Positions 50,615 through 58,067 of a stretch of DNA of 64,000 nucleotides are shown here, one piece after another. The stretch comes from Treponema peruense (lineage in GTDB: Bacteria > Spirochaetota > Spirochaetia > Treponematales > Treponemataceae). The stretch is from assembly GCF_016117655.1 (NCBI RefSeq), contig NZ_CP064936.1, forward strand, positions 868,001-932,000. The letters run 5' to 3'. Both the position numbers and the translations under genes were made by a program. Positions within the stretch are counted from its first letter, which is position 1. Every line of letters begins with the position of its first letter. The notes below the pieces were generated by a model. The model did no database searches. It had not been told where the DNA came from and saw only the letters and a program-made list of their open reading frames with translations.

Positions 50615-52585
50615 ATGGACAAAAAGGGAATCGAGGCCGCTGCTCTTTCAATCCGCAGTCTTTCGATGGATGCAATTCAGAAGGCGAATTCCGGACACCC
50701 CGGTCTTCCTCTCGGAGCCGCAGAACTTGCGGCCGTTCTTTACGGTGATGTCATGAAGCACAATCCCGCCGACTCAAAGTGGGTAGACAGAGACCGCTTT
50801 GTTCTTTCTGCCGGACACGGTTCCATGCTTCTTTACTCCGTTCTTCATCTTGCCGGATACAAAGTGTCAATGGACGATATCAAGTCATTCCGCCAAGTTG
50901 GTTCAAAATGCCCGGGACATCCCGAGTACGGCGAAACTGACGGTGTTGAAAGCACTTCAGGCCCGCTCGGACAGGGAATTGCTGTTTCTGTCGGAATGGC
51001 CATAGCCGAGTCAATGCTTGCCGCACGCTTTAACACACCAAAGCACACTATTGTAGACCACTATACATATACACTTGTAGGCGAAGGCTGTCTTGAAGAG
51101 GGTGTTTCTTCCGAAGCATCATCTTTGGCTGGAAACCTTCACCTTGGAAAACTCATTGCTTTCTACGACGAAAATAAAATTTCCATTGACGGTAACACAG
51201 ACATTACTTTTACTGACGATATTGCAAAGCGCTACGAGTCCTACGGCTGGCAGGTTCTTCGCGGTTCAATGTACAACATTGGCGAAATTGCAGACCTTGT
51301 AAAAATCGCAAAGACCGAAACACAGAAGCCGTCTCTCATTATTCTCAAGTCCGTAATCGGAAAAGGCGCTCCCAAACAGGGTACAGCAGATGTTCACGGT
51401 GCACCGCTTGGAGCAGAAGGATGCGCAGAAGCAAAGAGAAATCTCGGTCTTCCCGAAAACGAGCAGTTCTACGTTGTTCCTGAAGCATACGAATTCTTTG
51501 CAAAGAGAAGGGAAGAGCTTGCACAGGCAGAAGCCGACTGGAAGAAGGAATTTGACAGCTGGGCAAAAGAAAATCCTGAACTTGCCAAAAAGTGGGACGA
51601 ATACTGGAACCAGAAGCCAACCGGAACAGCCGCTGCCCCTGAATACAAAGTTGGTGACAAACTTGCAACACGCGACGCAAGCGGAAAGAGCCTTAACTGC
51701 ATGGCCGACCGCTATGAGTGGCTTGTAGGCGGTTCAGCAGACCTTCAGGGACCAAACAAGACAAAGGTAAAGAATGACGACGGAACATACAGCGCTTCAA
51801 ACCGCAAGGGCCGCACAATAGAGTACGGAATCCGCGAGTTTGCAATGAGCCAGGTAATGAGCGGAATAAACCTTCACGGAGGTCTGCGTTCATTCGGTGC
51901 AACATTCCTTGTATTCTGCGATTATCTCAGACCGTCACTTCGTGTTGCTGCTCTGAGCCGCCTGCCAAATATCTATGTATTTACACACGATTCAATTTAT
52001 GTAGGAGAAGACGGACCTACACACCAGCCGATCGAGTCCCTCGCTTCACTCAGATGTATTCCTAACGTTCAGGTTTTGAGACCGGGCGATGCAGAAGAGT
52101 CACAGACAGCATGGGAAATGGCTGTTGCAAGCAAGGATCATCCGGTTTGTATGGCATTTACAAGACAGGCTCTTACTGTTTATGAAAAAGCAGACAAGAA
52201 CTGGCGCGAAACTGCCGCAAAGAAGGGTGCATATATTGTTGCAGAAGGTTCTTCTTCTCCTGACATTACTGTTCTTGCAACAGGTTCAGAAGTAGAGATG
52301 TCCCTTAAGGCAGCAGCTCTTGTTCCTTCAAAAAAGATTCGCGTTGTTTCTGTTCTTGACAAGAATCTCTTTGAAGCACAGGGCGATTCTTACCGCGATT
52401 CTGTAATTGGCGGTGCAAAACGCGTTGTTGTTGCAGAAGCCGGTTGCAGCATGGGCTGGGAAGGATATGCAAAGAAGTCTGATCTGTTTACAATAAACAG
52501 ATTCGGTGAGTCCGGACCTGCAGCAAAGGTTGCCGAAGACCTCGGATTTACTGCAGAAAAACTTGCAGAACTTCTGGCTAAATAA
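50615..52585 (+). CDS. tkt: transketolase
   Basis: Transfers two-carbon ketol units in the non-oxidative pentose phosphate pathway, using ThDP. The N-terminal domain has GHPGLPLGAAELAAVLYGDV, LSAGHGSMLLYSVLHLAG, and GPLGQGIAVSVGMAIAE followed by VGEGCLEEGVSSEASSLAG (the GDG-like ThDP motif appears as GEG). The middle domain has EYGIREFAMSQVMSGINLHG and FTHDSIYVGEDGPTHQPIES, and the C-terminal domain VVVAEAGCSMGWEGY. At 656 aa it is full length. TATAGGAGT lies just ahead of the ATG, at the end of the tandem leader units. Confidence 0.96.
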   Translation: MDKKGIEAAALSIRSLSMDAIQKANSGHPGLPLGAAELAAVLYGDVMKHNPADSKWVDRDRFVLSAGHGSMLLYSVLHLAGYKVSMDDIKSFRQVGSKCPGHPEYGETDGVESTSGPLGQGIAVSVGMAIAESMLAARFNTPKHTIVDHYTYTLVGEGCLEEGVSSEASSLAGNLHLGKLIAFYDENKISIDGNTDITFTDDIAKRYESYGWQVLRGSMYNIGEIADLVKIAKTETQKPSLIILKSVIGKGAPKQGTADVHGAPLGAEGCAEAKRNLGLPENEQFYVVPEAYEFFAKRREELAQAEADWKKEFDSWAKENPELAKKWDEYWNQKPTGTAAAPEYKVGDKLATRDASGKSLNCMADRYEWLVGGSADLQGPNKTKVKNDDGTYSASNRKGRTIEYGIREFAMSQVMSGINLHGGLRSFGATFLVFCDYLRPSLRVAALSRLPNIYVFTHDSIYVGEDGPTHQPIESLASLRCIPNVQVLRPGDAEESQTAWEMAVASKDHPVCMAFTRQALTVYEKADKNWRETAAKKGAYIVAEGSSSPDITVLATGSEVEMSLKAAALVPSKKIRVVSVLDKNLFEAQGDSYRDSVIGGAKRVVVAEAGCSMGWEGYAKKSDLFTINRFGESGPAAKVAEDLGFTAEKLAELLAK

Positions 52586-52590
52586 ATAAA

Positions 52591-52620
52591 AAATGCTGCC
52601 CGACGGGCAGCATTTTTTTT
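52591..52620 (+). terminator. terminator of tkt
   Basis: AATGCTGCCC/GGGCAGCATT with a three-base loop, then eight T residues, five bases after the stop codon. Confidence 0.95.
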
Positions 52621-52646
52621 ACGACTTTTAGCAAGCTAAAACTCGT
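52621..52646. repeat. CGAGTTTTAGC palindromic element, copy 2
   Basis: ACGACTTTTAGCAAGCTAAA then ACTCGT, followed by AAAAAAAGGCTGTCC. One arm has a C where copy 3 has G. Confidence 0.6.
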
Positions 52647-52698
52647 AAAAAAAGGCTGTCCTTATGAAGTGTTGGATAACTTCTAAGACAGCCCCGCA

Positions 52699-52818
52699 AT
52701 GTCAGTTGAAGAATTAAAACAGATTATCTGGCGGTACGCCTTTGTCTATTACAACAGACAGCGTGTAACAACAGTAAATACAGTCGGCTGGCCTCCTTCA
52801 ATCTACAGGATTTTTTAA
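52699..52818 (+). pseudogene. C-terminal scrap of an IS3-family transposase
   Basis: A 39-codon frame reads ELKQIIWRYAFVYYNRQRVT then TVNTVGWPPSIYRIF. It matches the end of the IS3 OrfB integrase core (I..Y..YYNNxRxx..xxxxPxxYR). Everything upstream, including the DDE residues, is missing. It implies that an insertion sequence once sat downstream of tkt. The rest of 52586-52955 holds only the tkt terminator and the palindromic element. Confidence 0.6.
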
Positions 52819-52955
52819 CTTTATAAAATAGATCTTGAAACGAGTTCAGAATGACAGATTTATTCAGTATAGCGGTAATGCGGAATTTATTGCAAAATAT
52901 CTTAATATTGAATTATTTCATTGAAAACTGTATTTTTTTATAATATAATAAACTT

Positions 52956-54491
52956 ATGGCAGAATTAAAACTTTTTCCAATAGGGTTACAGGATTTTTCT
53001 CAGATACGAAGAAACGGTTATTATTATGTAGACAAAACAGACATTGTTTACAAAATGACACATACAGACCGCGTTTATTTTTTGAGTCGTCCGCGTCGTT
53101 TTGGAAAATCACTTTTGATTTCAACCTTGCGTGATTATTTTTTAGGCAAGAAAGAACTTTTTGAAGGACTTGCAATCGAAAAACTCGAAAAAGAATGGAA
53201 GCAATATCCTGTTTTTCATTTGAGTTTTGCAGGAACAAAATTTACAGATTTAAAAACGCTTCAGATTTATTTGAATGATATGCTTGGTGAGTTTGAAGAA
53301 AAATATCAGATTACAAATACAAACCAATATGAATGGGGCAGCCGTTTTAAAAAAATCCTTAAATCCACTTATGAACAAACAAAAACAGAACCTGTAGTTT
53401 TAGTTGACGAATACGATGCACCTCTTTTAGATACAATGGATAACCCCGAACTTCAGCTCGTTTTAAAACAGGAAATGCGAAAGTTGTTCAGTCCTCTGAA
53501 AGATATGGGCGGAATTCTGCGTTTTGTATTTTTGACAGGAATCAGCAAATTCAGTCAGCTGAGTATTTTCAGTGAATTGAATAATCTTAATGTAATTACG
53601 ATGGATAATGAATATGCTTCAATCTGTGGAATTACAAAAGAAGAACTTTTTTCTCAAATGAAGCCGGAAATCCAGGCGCTTGCAGATAACAACAATATGA
53701 CTTACGACCAAGCTTGTGCAGCTCTTACTCAAAAATATGACGGCTATCATTTTACAGAAAAGTCACCTGATATTTATAATCCGTTCAGTCTGATAAATGC
53801 ACTCAGTAAAAAGGAATTAAAAAACTTCTGGTTTGCAACAGGAACACCGACAATTCTTACGCGTCTTATAAAAAAGTATAATATGGATCCTGAAAGTTTT
53901 GACAAAGGATTTCCTGCAACACTTGAAATGTTTGACGCTCCGACAGAAACGGCGACAGACCCTGTTCCAATGCTGTACCAGAGTGGATATCTTACAATAA
54001 AAAAATATGATTCACCTGAATATGTTTTAGGTTTTCCTAATGATGAAGTTCGTGACGGATTCTGTAAAGCTTTACTTCCTTACTACGCTACAGAACTTGT
54101 AAGTCAAAATGATATTTTTGTTATGAAATTGGGACGAGCTTTCCGTGAATCCCGTCTTGAAGACGCCCTAAAAGAGATGAAAGCATTTTTGTCTTCAATT
54201 CCGTATAATGCAGAAAAGCAGGATGAAAATCATTACAAAACTTTATTCTATTTAATTGCAAGATTGTGCACACCGTATGTTGTCAAGACAGAAGAATGTT
54301 CAGCCGCCGGCCGAAGTGATATGGTTATAGAAACAGAAAATGCAGTTTATGTTTTTGAATTCAAACTTGACGGAACAGTAGAAGAAGCACTCGCACAGAT
54401 TGATTCAAAAGGATATCTGATTCCGTATTCAGTTACAAAAGATAAAAACGGCAATGACAAAAAGCTTGGTAAAAGTGGGCGTAAGTTTTGA
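52956..54491 (+). CDS. AAA-ATPase-like/PD-(D/E)XK protein, C-terminus frameshifted
   Basis: A 511-residue protein with the AAA_ATPase-like domain common in gut anaerobes: FPIGLQDFSQIRRNGYYYVD then KTDIVYKM, Walker A-like FLSRPRRFGKSLLISTL (around 44-60), and VVLVDEYDAPLLD (Walker B). The C-terminal PD-(D/E)XK nuclease domain shows AGRSDMVIETENAVYVFEFK and a trailing QIDSKGYLIPY. The last residues KLGKSGRKF are abnormal. If one A is removed from the AAAA at 54471-54474, translation continues as VGVSFDAEKRTLGEWKIIEN to TGA at 54537, the normal family ending. So the gene is frameshifted by one base at its very end. Function is unproven; such proteins may be toxin, nuclease or defence factors. 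Confidence 0.85.
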   Translation: MAELKLFPIGLQDFSQIRRNGYYYVDKTDIVYKMTHTDRVYFLSRPRRFGKSLLISTLRDYFLGKKELFEGLAIEKLEKEWKQYPVFHLSFAGTKFTDLKTLQIYLNDMLGEFEEKYQITNTNQYEWGSRFKKILKSTYEQTKTEPVVLVDEYDAPLLDTMDNPELQLVLKQEMRKLFSPLKDMGGILRFVFLTGISKFSQLSIFSELNNLNVITMDNEYASICGITKEELFSQMKPEIQALADNNNMTYDQACAALTQKYDGYHFTEKSPDIYNPFSLINALSKKELKNFWFATGTPTILTRLIKKYNMDPESFDKGFPATLEMFDAPTETATDPVPMLYQSGYLTIKKYDSPEYVLGFPNDEVRDGFCKALLPYYATELVSQNDIFVMKLGRAFRESRLEDALKEMKAFLSSIPYNAEKQDENHYKTLFYLIARLCTPYVVKTEECSAAGRSDMVIETENAVYVFEFKLDGTVEEALAQIDSKGYLIPYSVTKDKNGNDKKLGKSGRKF

Positions 54492-54544
54492 TGCAGAAAA
54501 GCGTACGTTAGGTGAGTGGAAGATTATAGAAAATTGAATTTAAG

Positions 54545-54573
54545 TTGTTAAATTTTTTGTTATGTGATAAACT
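54545..54573 (+). promoter_or_regulatory. promoter of the small ORF/DUF1566 pair
   Basis: TTGTTA, 17 bases, TAAACT (54568-54573), ahead of the AAGGAG of the small ORF at 54606. Confidence 0.45.
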
Positions 54574-54605
54574 AATCTTAATAAAATAAAAAGGAGAGTT
54601 AGATT

Positions 54606-54743
54606 ATGCAGCGCGACATGTTCTGTTCTGAAATAACTGTCTCTTTTAATAATTCAATAGAAACTTTTAAGGCATATTCTTTATGTGAATGGGAATGTGC
54701 CTTTTTTTATTTAAAAACGAACAATATTGGAGGCAGAAAATGA
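54606..54743 (+). CDS. short leader ORF (45 aa) coupled to the DUF1566 gene
   Basis: ATG 54606 has AAGGAG nine bases upstream (54591-54596). The frame (MQRDMFCSEITVSFNNSIET, FKAYSLCEWECAFFYLKTNN, IGGRK) ends in TGA at 54741-54743, overlapping the ATG of the next gene as ATGA. It is three-cysteine, with no recognised family. The overlap, the good ribosome site and the fact that a terminator-like hairpin (54669-54708) lies inside it suggest either a small translated protein or a leader peptide that controls the downstream gene. Confidence 0.45.
   Translation: MQRDMFCSEITVSFNNSIETFKAYSLCEWECAFFYLKTNNIGGRK
54669..54708 (+). terminator. terminator-like hairpin inside the leader ORF
   Basis: AAGGCATATTC and GAATGTGCCTT pair with one mismatch around a 13-base loop and are followed by a T run. 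It precedes the DUF1566 start by 31 bases, so it could act as an attenuator. Confidence 0.5.
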
Positions 54744-55471
54744 AAATTTCTACAAAGTTTTTGGCATGTGCAGTTTCACTGATTGTACTTGGAATGGGAA
54801 AGACGGTTTGTGAAGAACCTCATGATTACCCGAGAAGCGTTGCAGTCGGCGACATAATTTACACAGACGGCACAACAAGTTCAAAAGACGCAGAACTTAC
54901 ATCAGGAAAAACACCGGTGGCAGTTGTGGCAGGTTTCAATGAAAACGGCGTAATGTTCGGACTTGGTCTTAAGCAAAGCAGTTCTTCTTTAATGTGGGCA
55001 CCAGAAAATACAACAGGGTACAGTACAAAATTTACCGGAATTATTGCTTATTCAGATAGAACAGGAATTGGGTATGGAAGTATTGCAACAATTACAGGCG
55101 ACAAAGACGGAAGCGACAACTGGGAATATGTAAAAAGCATAGATCCTGAAGGAACGGCAGCTGCTGAAACAAATTATCCTGCATTCAATTTTGCTGCAAC
55201 CTATGCAGCAACAGCCGGAATTACCGGAGAATTTGCAGAAGGCTGGTATATGCCGTCTATTGCAGAACTGTGTGAACTTTACAAAAATAAAGATATATTG
55301 AATACATCACTTTCTAAATGCGGTGGAACTACGTTTGGGTACAGGTACTATTGGTCGTCGTCGCAGAGCAGTAGCAGCTACAACGCGTGGGTCCTCGACT
55401 TTGGCGATGGCATCCTCCACGACAACTACAAGTTCGCCATTGATTATGTTTGTTGTGTGCGGGCCTTTTAA
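54740..55471 (+). CDS. secreted DUF1566 (Lcl-C-type) protein with DGR-like variable C-terminus
   Basis: A 243-residue exported protein. Start ATG 54740 has GGAGG eight bases upstream; the signal is KISTKFLACAVSLIVLGMG. The central part, VAVGDIIYTDGTTSS and later GEFAEGWYMPSIAELCELYK, is the DUF1566/Lcl C-lectin-like fold. The last 40 residues (YYWSSSQSSSSYNAWVLDFG then DGILHDNYKFAIDYVCCVRA) are encoded by DNA with a sudden rise in G/C and a dominance of NNC/NNT codons (AGC AGT AGC AGC TAC AAC ... CAC GAC AAC TAC AAG TTC). This is how adenine-mutagenised variable regions of diversity-generating retroelements look. A small hairpin follows the stop. The ligand is unknown. Confidence 0.8.
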   Translation: MKISTKFLACAVSLIVLGMGKTVCEEPHDYPRSVAVGDIIYTDGTTSSKDAELTSGKTPVAVVAGFNENGVMFGLGLKQSSSSLMWAPENTTGYSTKFTGIIAYSDRTGIGYGSIATITGDKDGSDNWEYVKSIDPEGTAAAETNYPAFNFAATYAATAGITGEFAEGWYMPSIAELCELYKNKDILNTSLSKCGGTTFGYRYYWSSSQSSSSYNAWVLDFGDGILHDNYKFAIDYVCCVRAF

Positions 55472-55477
55472 AAGCGT

Positions 55478-55492
55478 TGTTGCTTAGCAACA
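55478..55492. repeat. hairpin just after the DUF1566 stop
   Basis: TGTTGC-TTA-GCAACA: a perfect six-base stem, seven bases past the stop codon, in the same position as the hairpin at 30157-30172 relative to the FGE-type fragment. Confidence 0.5.
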
Positions 55493-55522
55493 TAAGCGAT
55501 TTAACTATTTAACTATTTATTT

Positions 55523-55561
55523 GGGGTTGTCTCAAAAGTACGAGACAGCCCCTTTTTTTTT
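55523..55561 (+). terminator. terminator after the DUF1566 gene
   Basis: GGGGTTGTCTC/GAGACAGCCCC with an eight-base loop, then nine T residues. Confidence 0.9.
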
Positions 55562-55587
55562 ACGAGTTTTAGCAAGCTAAAACTCGT
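55562..55587. repeat. CGAGTTTTAGC palindromic element, copy 3
   Basis: ACGAGTTTTAGC-AA-GCTAAAACTCGT, a perfect 12-base-stem palindrome directly attached to the terminator T run and followed by an A run, so it could itself terminate minus-strand transcripts. Confidence 0.7.
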
Positions 55588-55618
55588 AAAAAAAAGGATG
55601 CAGACAGCCCCCCTTATC

Positions 55619-56059
55619 TTATTCCGTTAAGGGAATCCTGCTTTTGTAGACGGAAAGTTCTTTTTCTATTTCATTTTTGCAGTGATGTTCGCCGCAGTTT
55701 ATTCCGGGGCAGACATTGCTTTCGTTGTCCCACGCTTTTTGTGAAGAAAGAATTTTTGTCCAAAATGGATAGCTTCTGCACTGGGCAGGGCGCGCAGAAT
55801 ATGCTTCGCAGCCGTTGTTCCAAAAGATGCAGTCGCTTTTGTTTTTGTCACGCAGACACAAATATTTTGTTCCGCTGTCATCTTCAAGAAAGCGGCAGTA
55901 CACTTTTATAAATTGTTCCGGTGTAAGCTGTGCCCATTGTGCGAGGGAATTCAAATCTTCACGGCTTAACAGAACGGCTCCTCCTTCAAAACGGCAGCAT
56001 CTTGAACACTGTCTGCACGAAAAGTCCAGCCCGTTTTTATAAAATACATTTTCTTCCAT
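55619..56059 (-). CDS. YkgJ-family cysteine-cluster protein
   Basis: A 146-residue protein, start ATG 56059 (MEENVFYKNG); a TTG two codons earlier is less likely. It has the zinc/iron-chelating CxxCxxCC motif, FSCRQCSRCCRFEGGAVLLS, then CIFWNNGCEAYSARPAQCRS and FPFW-like YPFWTKI, and a final CPGINCGEHHC. These are hallmarks of the YkgJ (UPF0153) family, thought to bind Zn or Fe but of unknown role. It lies 40 bases after dgt on the same strand and is probably co-transcribed with it. Confidence 0.9.
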   Translation of the reverse strand: MEENVFYKNGLDFSCRQCSRCCRFEGGAVLLSREDLNSLAQWAQLTPEQFIKVYCRFLEDDSGTKYLCLRDKNKSDCIFWNNGCEAYSARPAQCRSYPFWTKILSSQKAWDNESNVCPGINCGEHHCKNEIEKELSVYKSRIPLTE

Positions 56060-56099
56060 AAACAATTCCCGTATTCAGTATGAATTTATTCCGCAGAAT

Positions 56100-57383
56100 T
56101 CAAAAAGACAGAATTTCCTGAAAAATACCGATTGCAAACTGGTCGGTCATTCCGCTTATGAATTCAATTACGCATTTTTCATAGCTTTCAAGGTCATCAA
56201 TGTCAAAAACATTTGGTGTGCAGTAACGCAGAATTTTTTTCTTAGCTTCGTCATAGTTTGAATATTTTATAAGCCAGTCTATAAAAGTTCTGCATAAAGT
56301 CGGGGTATAACGCAGGTGGTATTCCATGCGGCGCTTTTGGGCGTAAATCTGGCCGTCCATGAGCATTCTGTAAATGCAGCCAAGTATTTCCTGGGCATAG
56401 CGTTTGAATTCAACCAGGCGCCAGTTGTTGTAAATGCAGGCAAAACTGAATTTCTTGAGTTCCCTTATAAAATTGTAGTAAGGTTCGCTGAATGAAATTC
56501 CTGTTTCGGGGGAACTTTTTTCGCAAAGGTCAACAATCATGTCGTTTATAAGAACGGTTGTGTTTACAGCGCGTCCGGAACGGTGAACCCCGCTTGTTGT
56601 GTGGTCGGAATGTTTTTTGTTGGGACCAAAGCCCAGTGTTCCGGCTACGATTTCCTTGAGTTGTCTGTAACAGGCCATGTCTATTATATGGTATGAGCGT
56701 GCATCTTCAAGATCGCGTCCCAGAAATGCAATTTTGTCGCTTATTTTTACGACGCATCCTTCCCAGGTAAAAGGCTGTACGTAACCGGGGCGCTTTATAG
56801 AATACAAATCCATGGCTTCTTTTCTGGGGGATATTCCCTGCTGGTCAATTTCTCCGCAGTGGCATACAAGACCGTCACGCACGGCGTATGTAAGGTCAAG
56901 ATTTTTTTCGTTACCTTCGGGATCCTGGAGCGTTTCTATAAAGTCTGCAAAGAAAAGGCTGTTCCTTTCATGCCAGAATTTTTTTGGTGCGTTAAGTCCT
57001 TCCTTTTGGTTTGAAATGAGCGAGTTGAGTATTTCTTCTCCGGTGTGGCCGAACGGTGCGTGACCTATGTCGTGGCCTATTGCTATTGCTTCGGTAAGTT
57101 CGCGGTTAAGTCCCAGATAGCGCGAGATTGTTGAACTGACGCTTGCTACGTGTGTGACGTGTTCAATTCTTGTGCAGATGTGGTCGTTCTGCGGTGCAAA
57201 GAAAACCTGGGTTTTGTGCTTGAGGCGCCTGTAGGCCTGGCAGTGCAGAAGCCGCGTATAATCACGGTCAAATTCTGAACGTATTTCGTTTCCCCTTTTG
57301 TAGAGGGAATTTTCTCTTTTTATGCACTGTTCCCATGCGGGATTTTTTTCGTCGGTTCTTACGCTTATGAATGAATCTTTCAT
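56100..57383 (-). CDS. dgt: dGTPase-like HD-domain triphosphohydrolase
   Basis: Removes triphosphate from deoxynucleoside triphosphates. The 427-residue protein shows RLKHKTQVFFAPQNDHICTR, then IEHVTHVASVSSTISRYLGL (first HD histidine), AIAIGHDIGHAPFGHTGEE (HD motif), and a distant SDKIAFLGRDLEDA (last aspartate). The gene has no Shine-Dalgarno, but on this strand TTGTAA, 17 bases, TAATAT (57395-57390) lies upstream with the ATG six bases after the -10 box, so it is predicted leaderless. It is divergent from the cyclo-ligase gene. In defence literature some dGTPases starve phage, but this looks like the housekeeping form. Confidence 0.93.
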   Translation of the reverse strand: MKDSFISVRTDEKNPAWEQCIKRENSLYKRGNEIRSEFDRDYTRLLHCQAYRRLKHKTQVFFAPQNDHICTRIEHVTHVASVSSTISRYLGLNRELTEAIAIGHDIGHAPFGHTGEEILNSLISNQKEGLNAPKKFWHERNSLFFADFIETLQDPEGNEKNLDLTYAVRDGLVCHCGEIDQQGISPRKEAMDLYSIKRPGYVQPFTWEGCVVKISDKIAFLGRDLEDARSYHIIDMACYRQLKEIVAGTLGFGPNKKHSDHTTSGVHRSGRAVNTTVLINDMIVDLCEKSSPETGISFSEPYYNFIRELKKFSFACIYNNWRLVEFKRYAQEILGCIYRMLMDGQIYAQKRRMEYHLRYTPTLCRTFIDWLIKYSNYDEAKKKILRYCTPNVFDIDDLESYEKCVIEFISGMTDQFAIGIFQEILSF

Positions 57384-57437
57384 GCAAAGATATTAACGCT
57401 ACTTTTATTTTTTTACAAGTTGAATTATTATCATGGA

Positions 57438-58067
57438 ATGACCAAGCCAGAACTCAGAAAAATTTCACGCAGCAGCGTCGCAGAACTTTCGGTTTTTGAA
57501 AAAAAAGAATATTCGTCAAAAGCCTGTTCATTTTTTTTACAGTCAGAATTATTCAGCACGAGTGACATAATTTTTTCTTACGCGGCAACATCTTCAGAAA
57601 TTGATCCCCAGCTTATTTCAAGGGCTGCTCTTTCCAAAGGCAAAATACTTGCTTTTCCAAAAACTGTTCCCGGAACATCAGACATGGACTTTTATCTTGC
57701 GCCGCAGGAAAGGAAATTTGAATCTTTTTTTACAGAAGGTGCGTGGGGAATAAAAGAGCCTGATTGCGGTTGTGAACTTTTTTTACCTGAGTCTGAATCT
57801 TTTAAAAAAATATGCGCGCATAAAAAAATATGCGTCATTGTTCCGGGTGTGGCTTTTTCCTGTGGCGGAACACGACTGGGGCACGGAAAGGGATTTTATG
57901 ACATTTACCTGGAGCGGCTTCTGAATGCTGCATGTCTCTGCGGTGCAGAAGTTTTTCTTGTCGGAATGTGTTTTTCATGTCAGCTGAGGGATTCTGTTCC
58001 GGCAGAAAGCCATGATGCCGTGATGAATTTTATTCTTAGCGAAAAATCATTTTTTAGTGTCGGCTGA
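57438..58067 (+). CDS. 5-formyltetrahydrofolate cyclo-ligase
   Basis: Converts 5-formyl-THF to 5,10-methenyl-THF with ATP. Start ATG 57438 (MTKPELRKISRSSV) gives 209 aa; a TTG 18 bases earlier is in frame. The family's basic N-terminus is followed by IIFSYAATSSEIDPQLI, AFPKT, and the C-terminal nucleotide site VIVPGVAFSCGGTRLGHGKG then FYDIYLERL. A -10-like TATTAT ends six bases before ATG, so this mRNA may be leaderless too, although its -35 is poor. It converges on the M16-like gene, and their 3' ends overlap by 21 bases. Confidence 0.88.
   Translation: MTKPELRKISRSSVAELSVFEKKEYSSKACSFFLQSELFSTSDIIFSYAATSSEIDPQLISRAALSKGKILAFPKTVPGTSDMDFYLAPQERKFESFFTEGAWGIKEPDCGCELFLPESESFKKICAHKKICVIVPGVAFSCGGTRLGHGKGFYDIYLERLLNAACLCGAEVFLVGMCFSCQLRDSVPAESHDAVMNFILSEKSFFSVG

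Noticed and set aside
54740-55471. A local, complete diversity-generating retroelement
   Set aside because: No reverse transcriptase, accessory (Avd) gene or template repeat was found anywhere in the 64 kb; only target-like ends are seen.
56100-57383. Defence-type dGTPase
   Set aside because: Its neighbours are YkgJ and folate genes, it has housekeeping-like codon use, and it lies away from the defence island; a housekeeping role is simpler.
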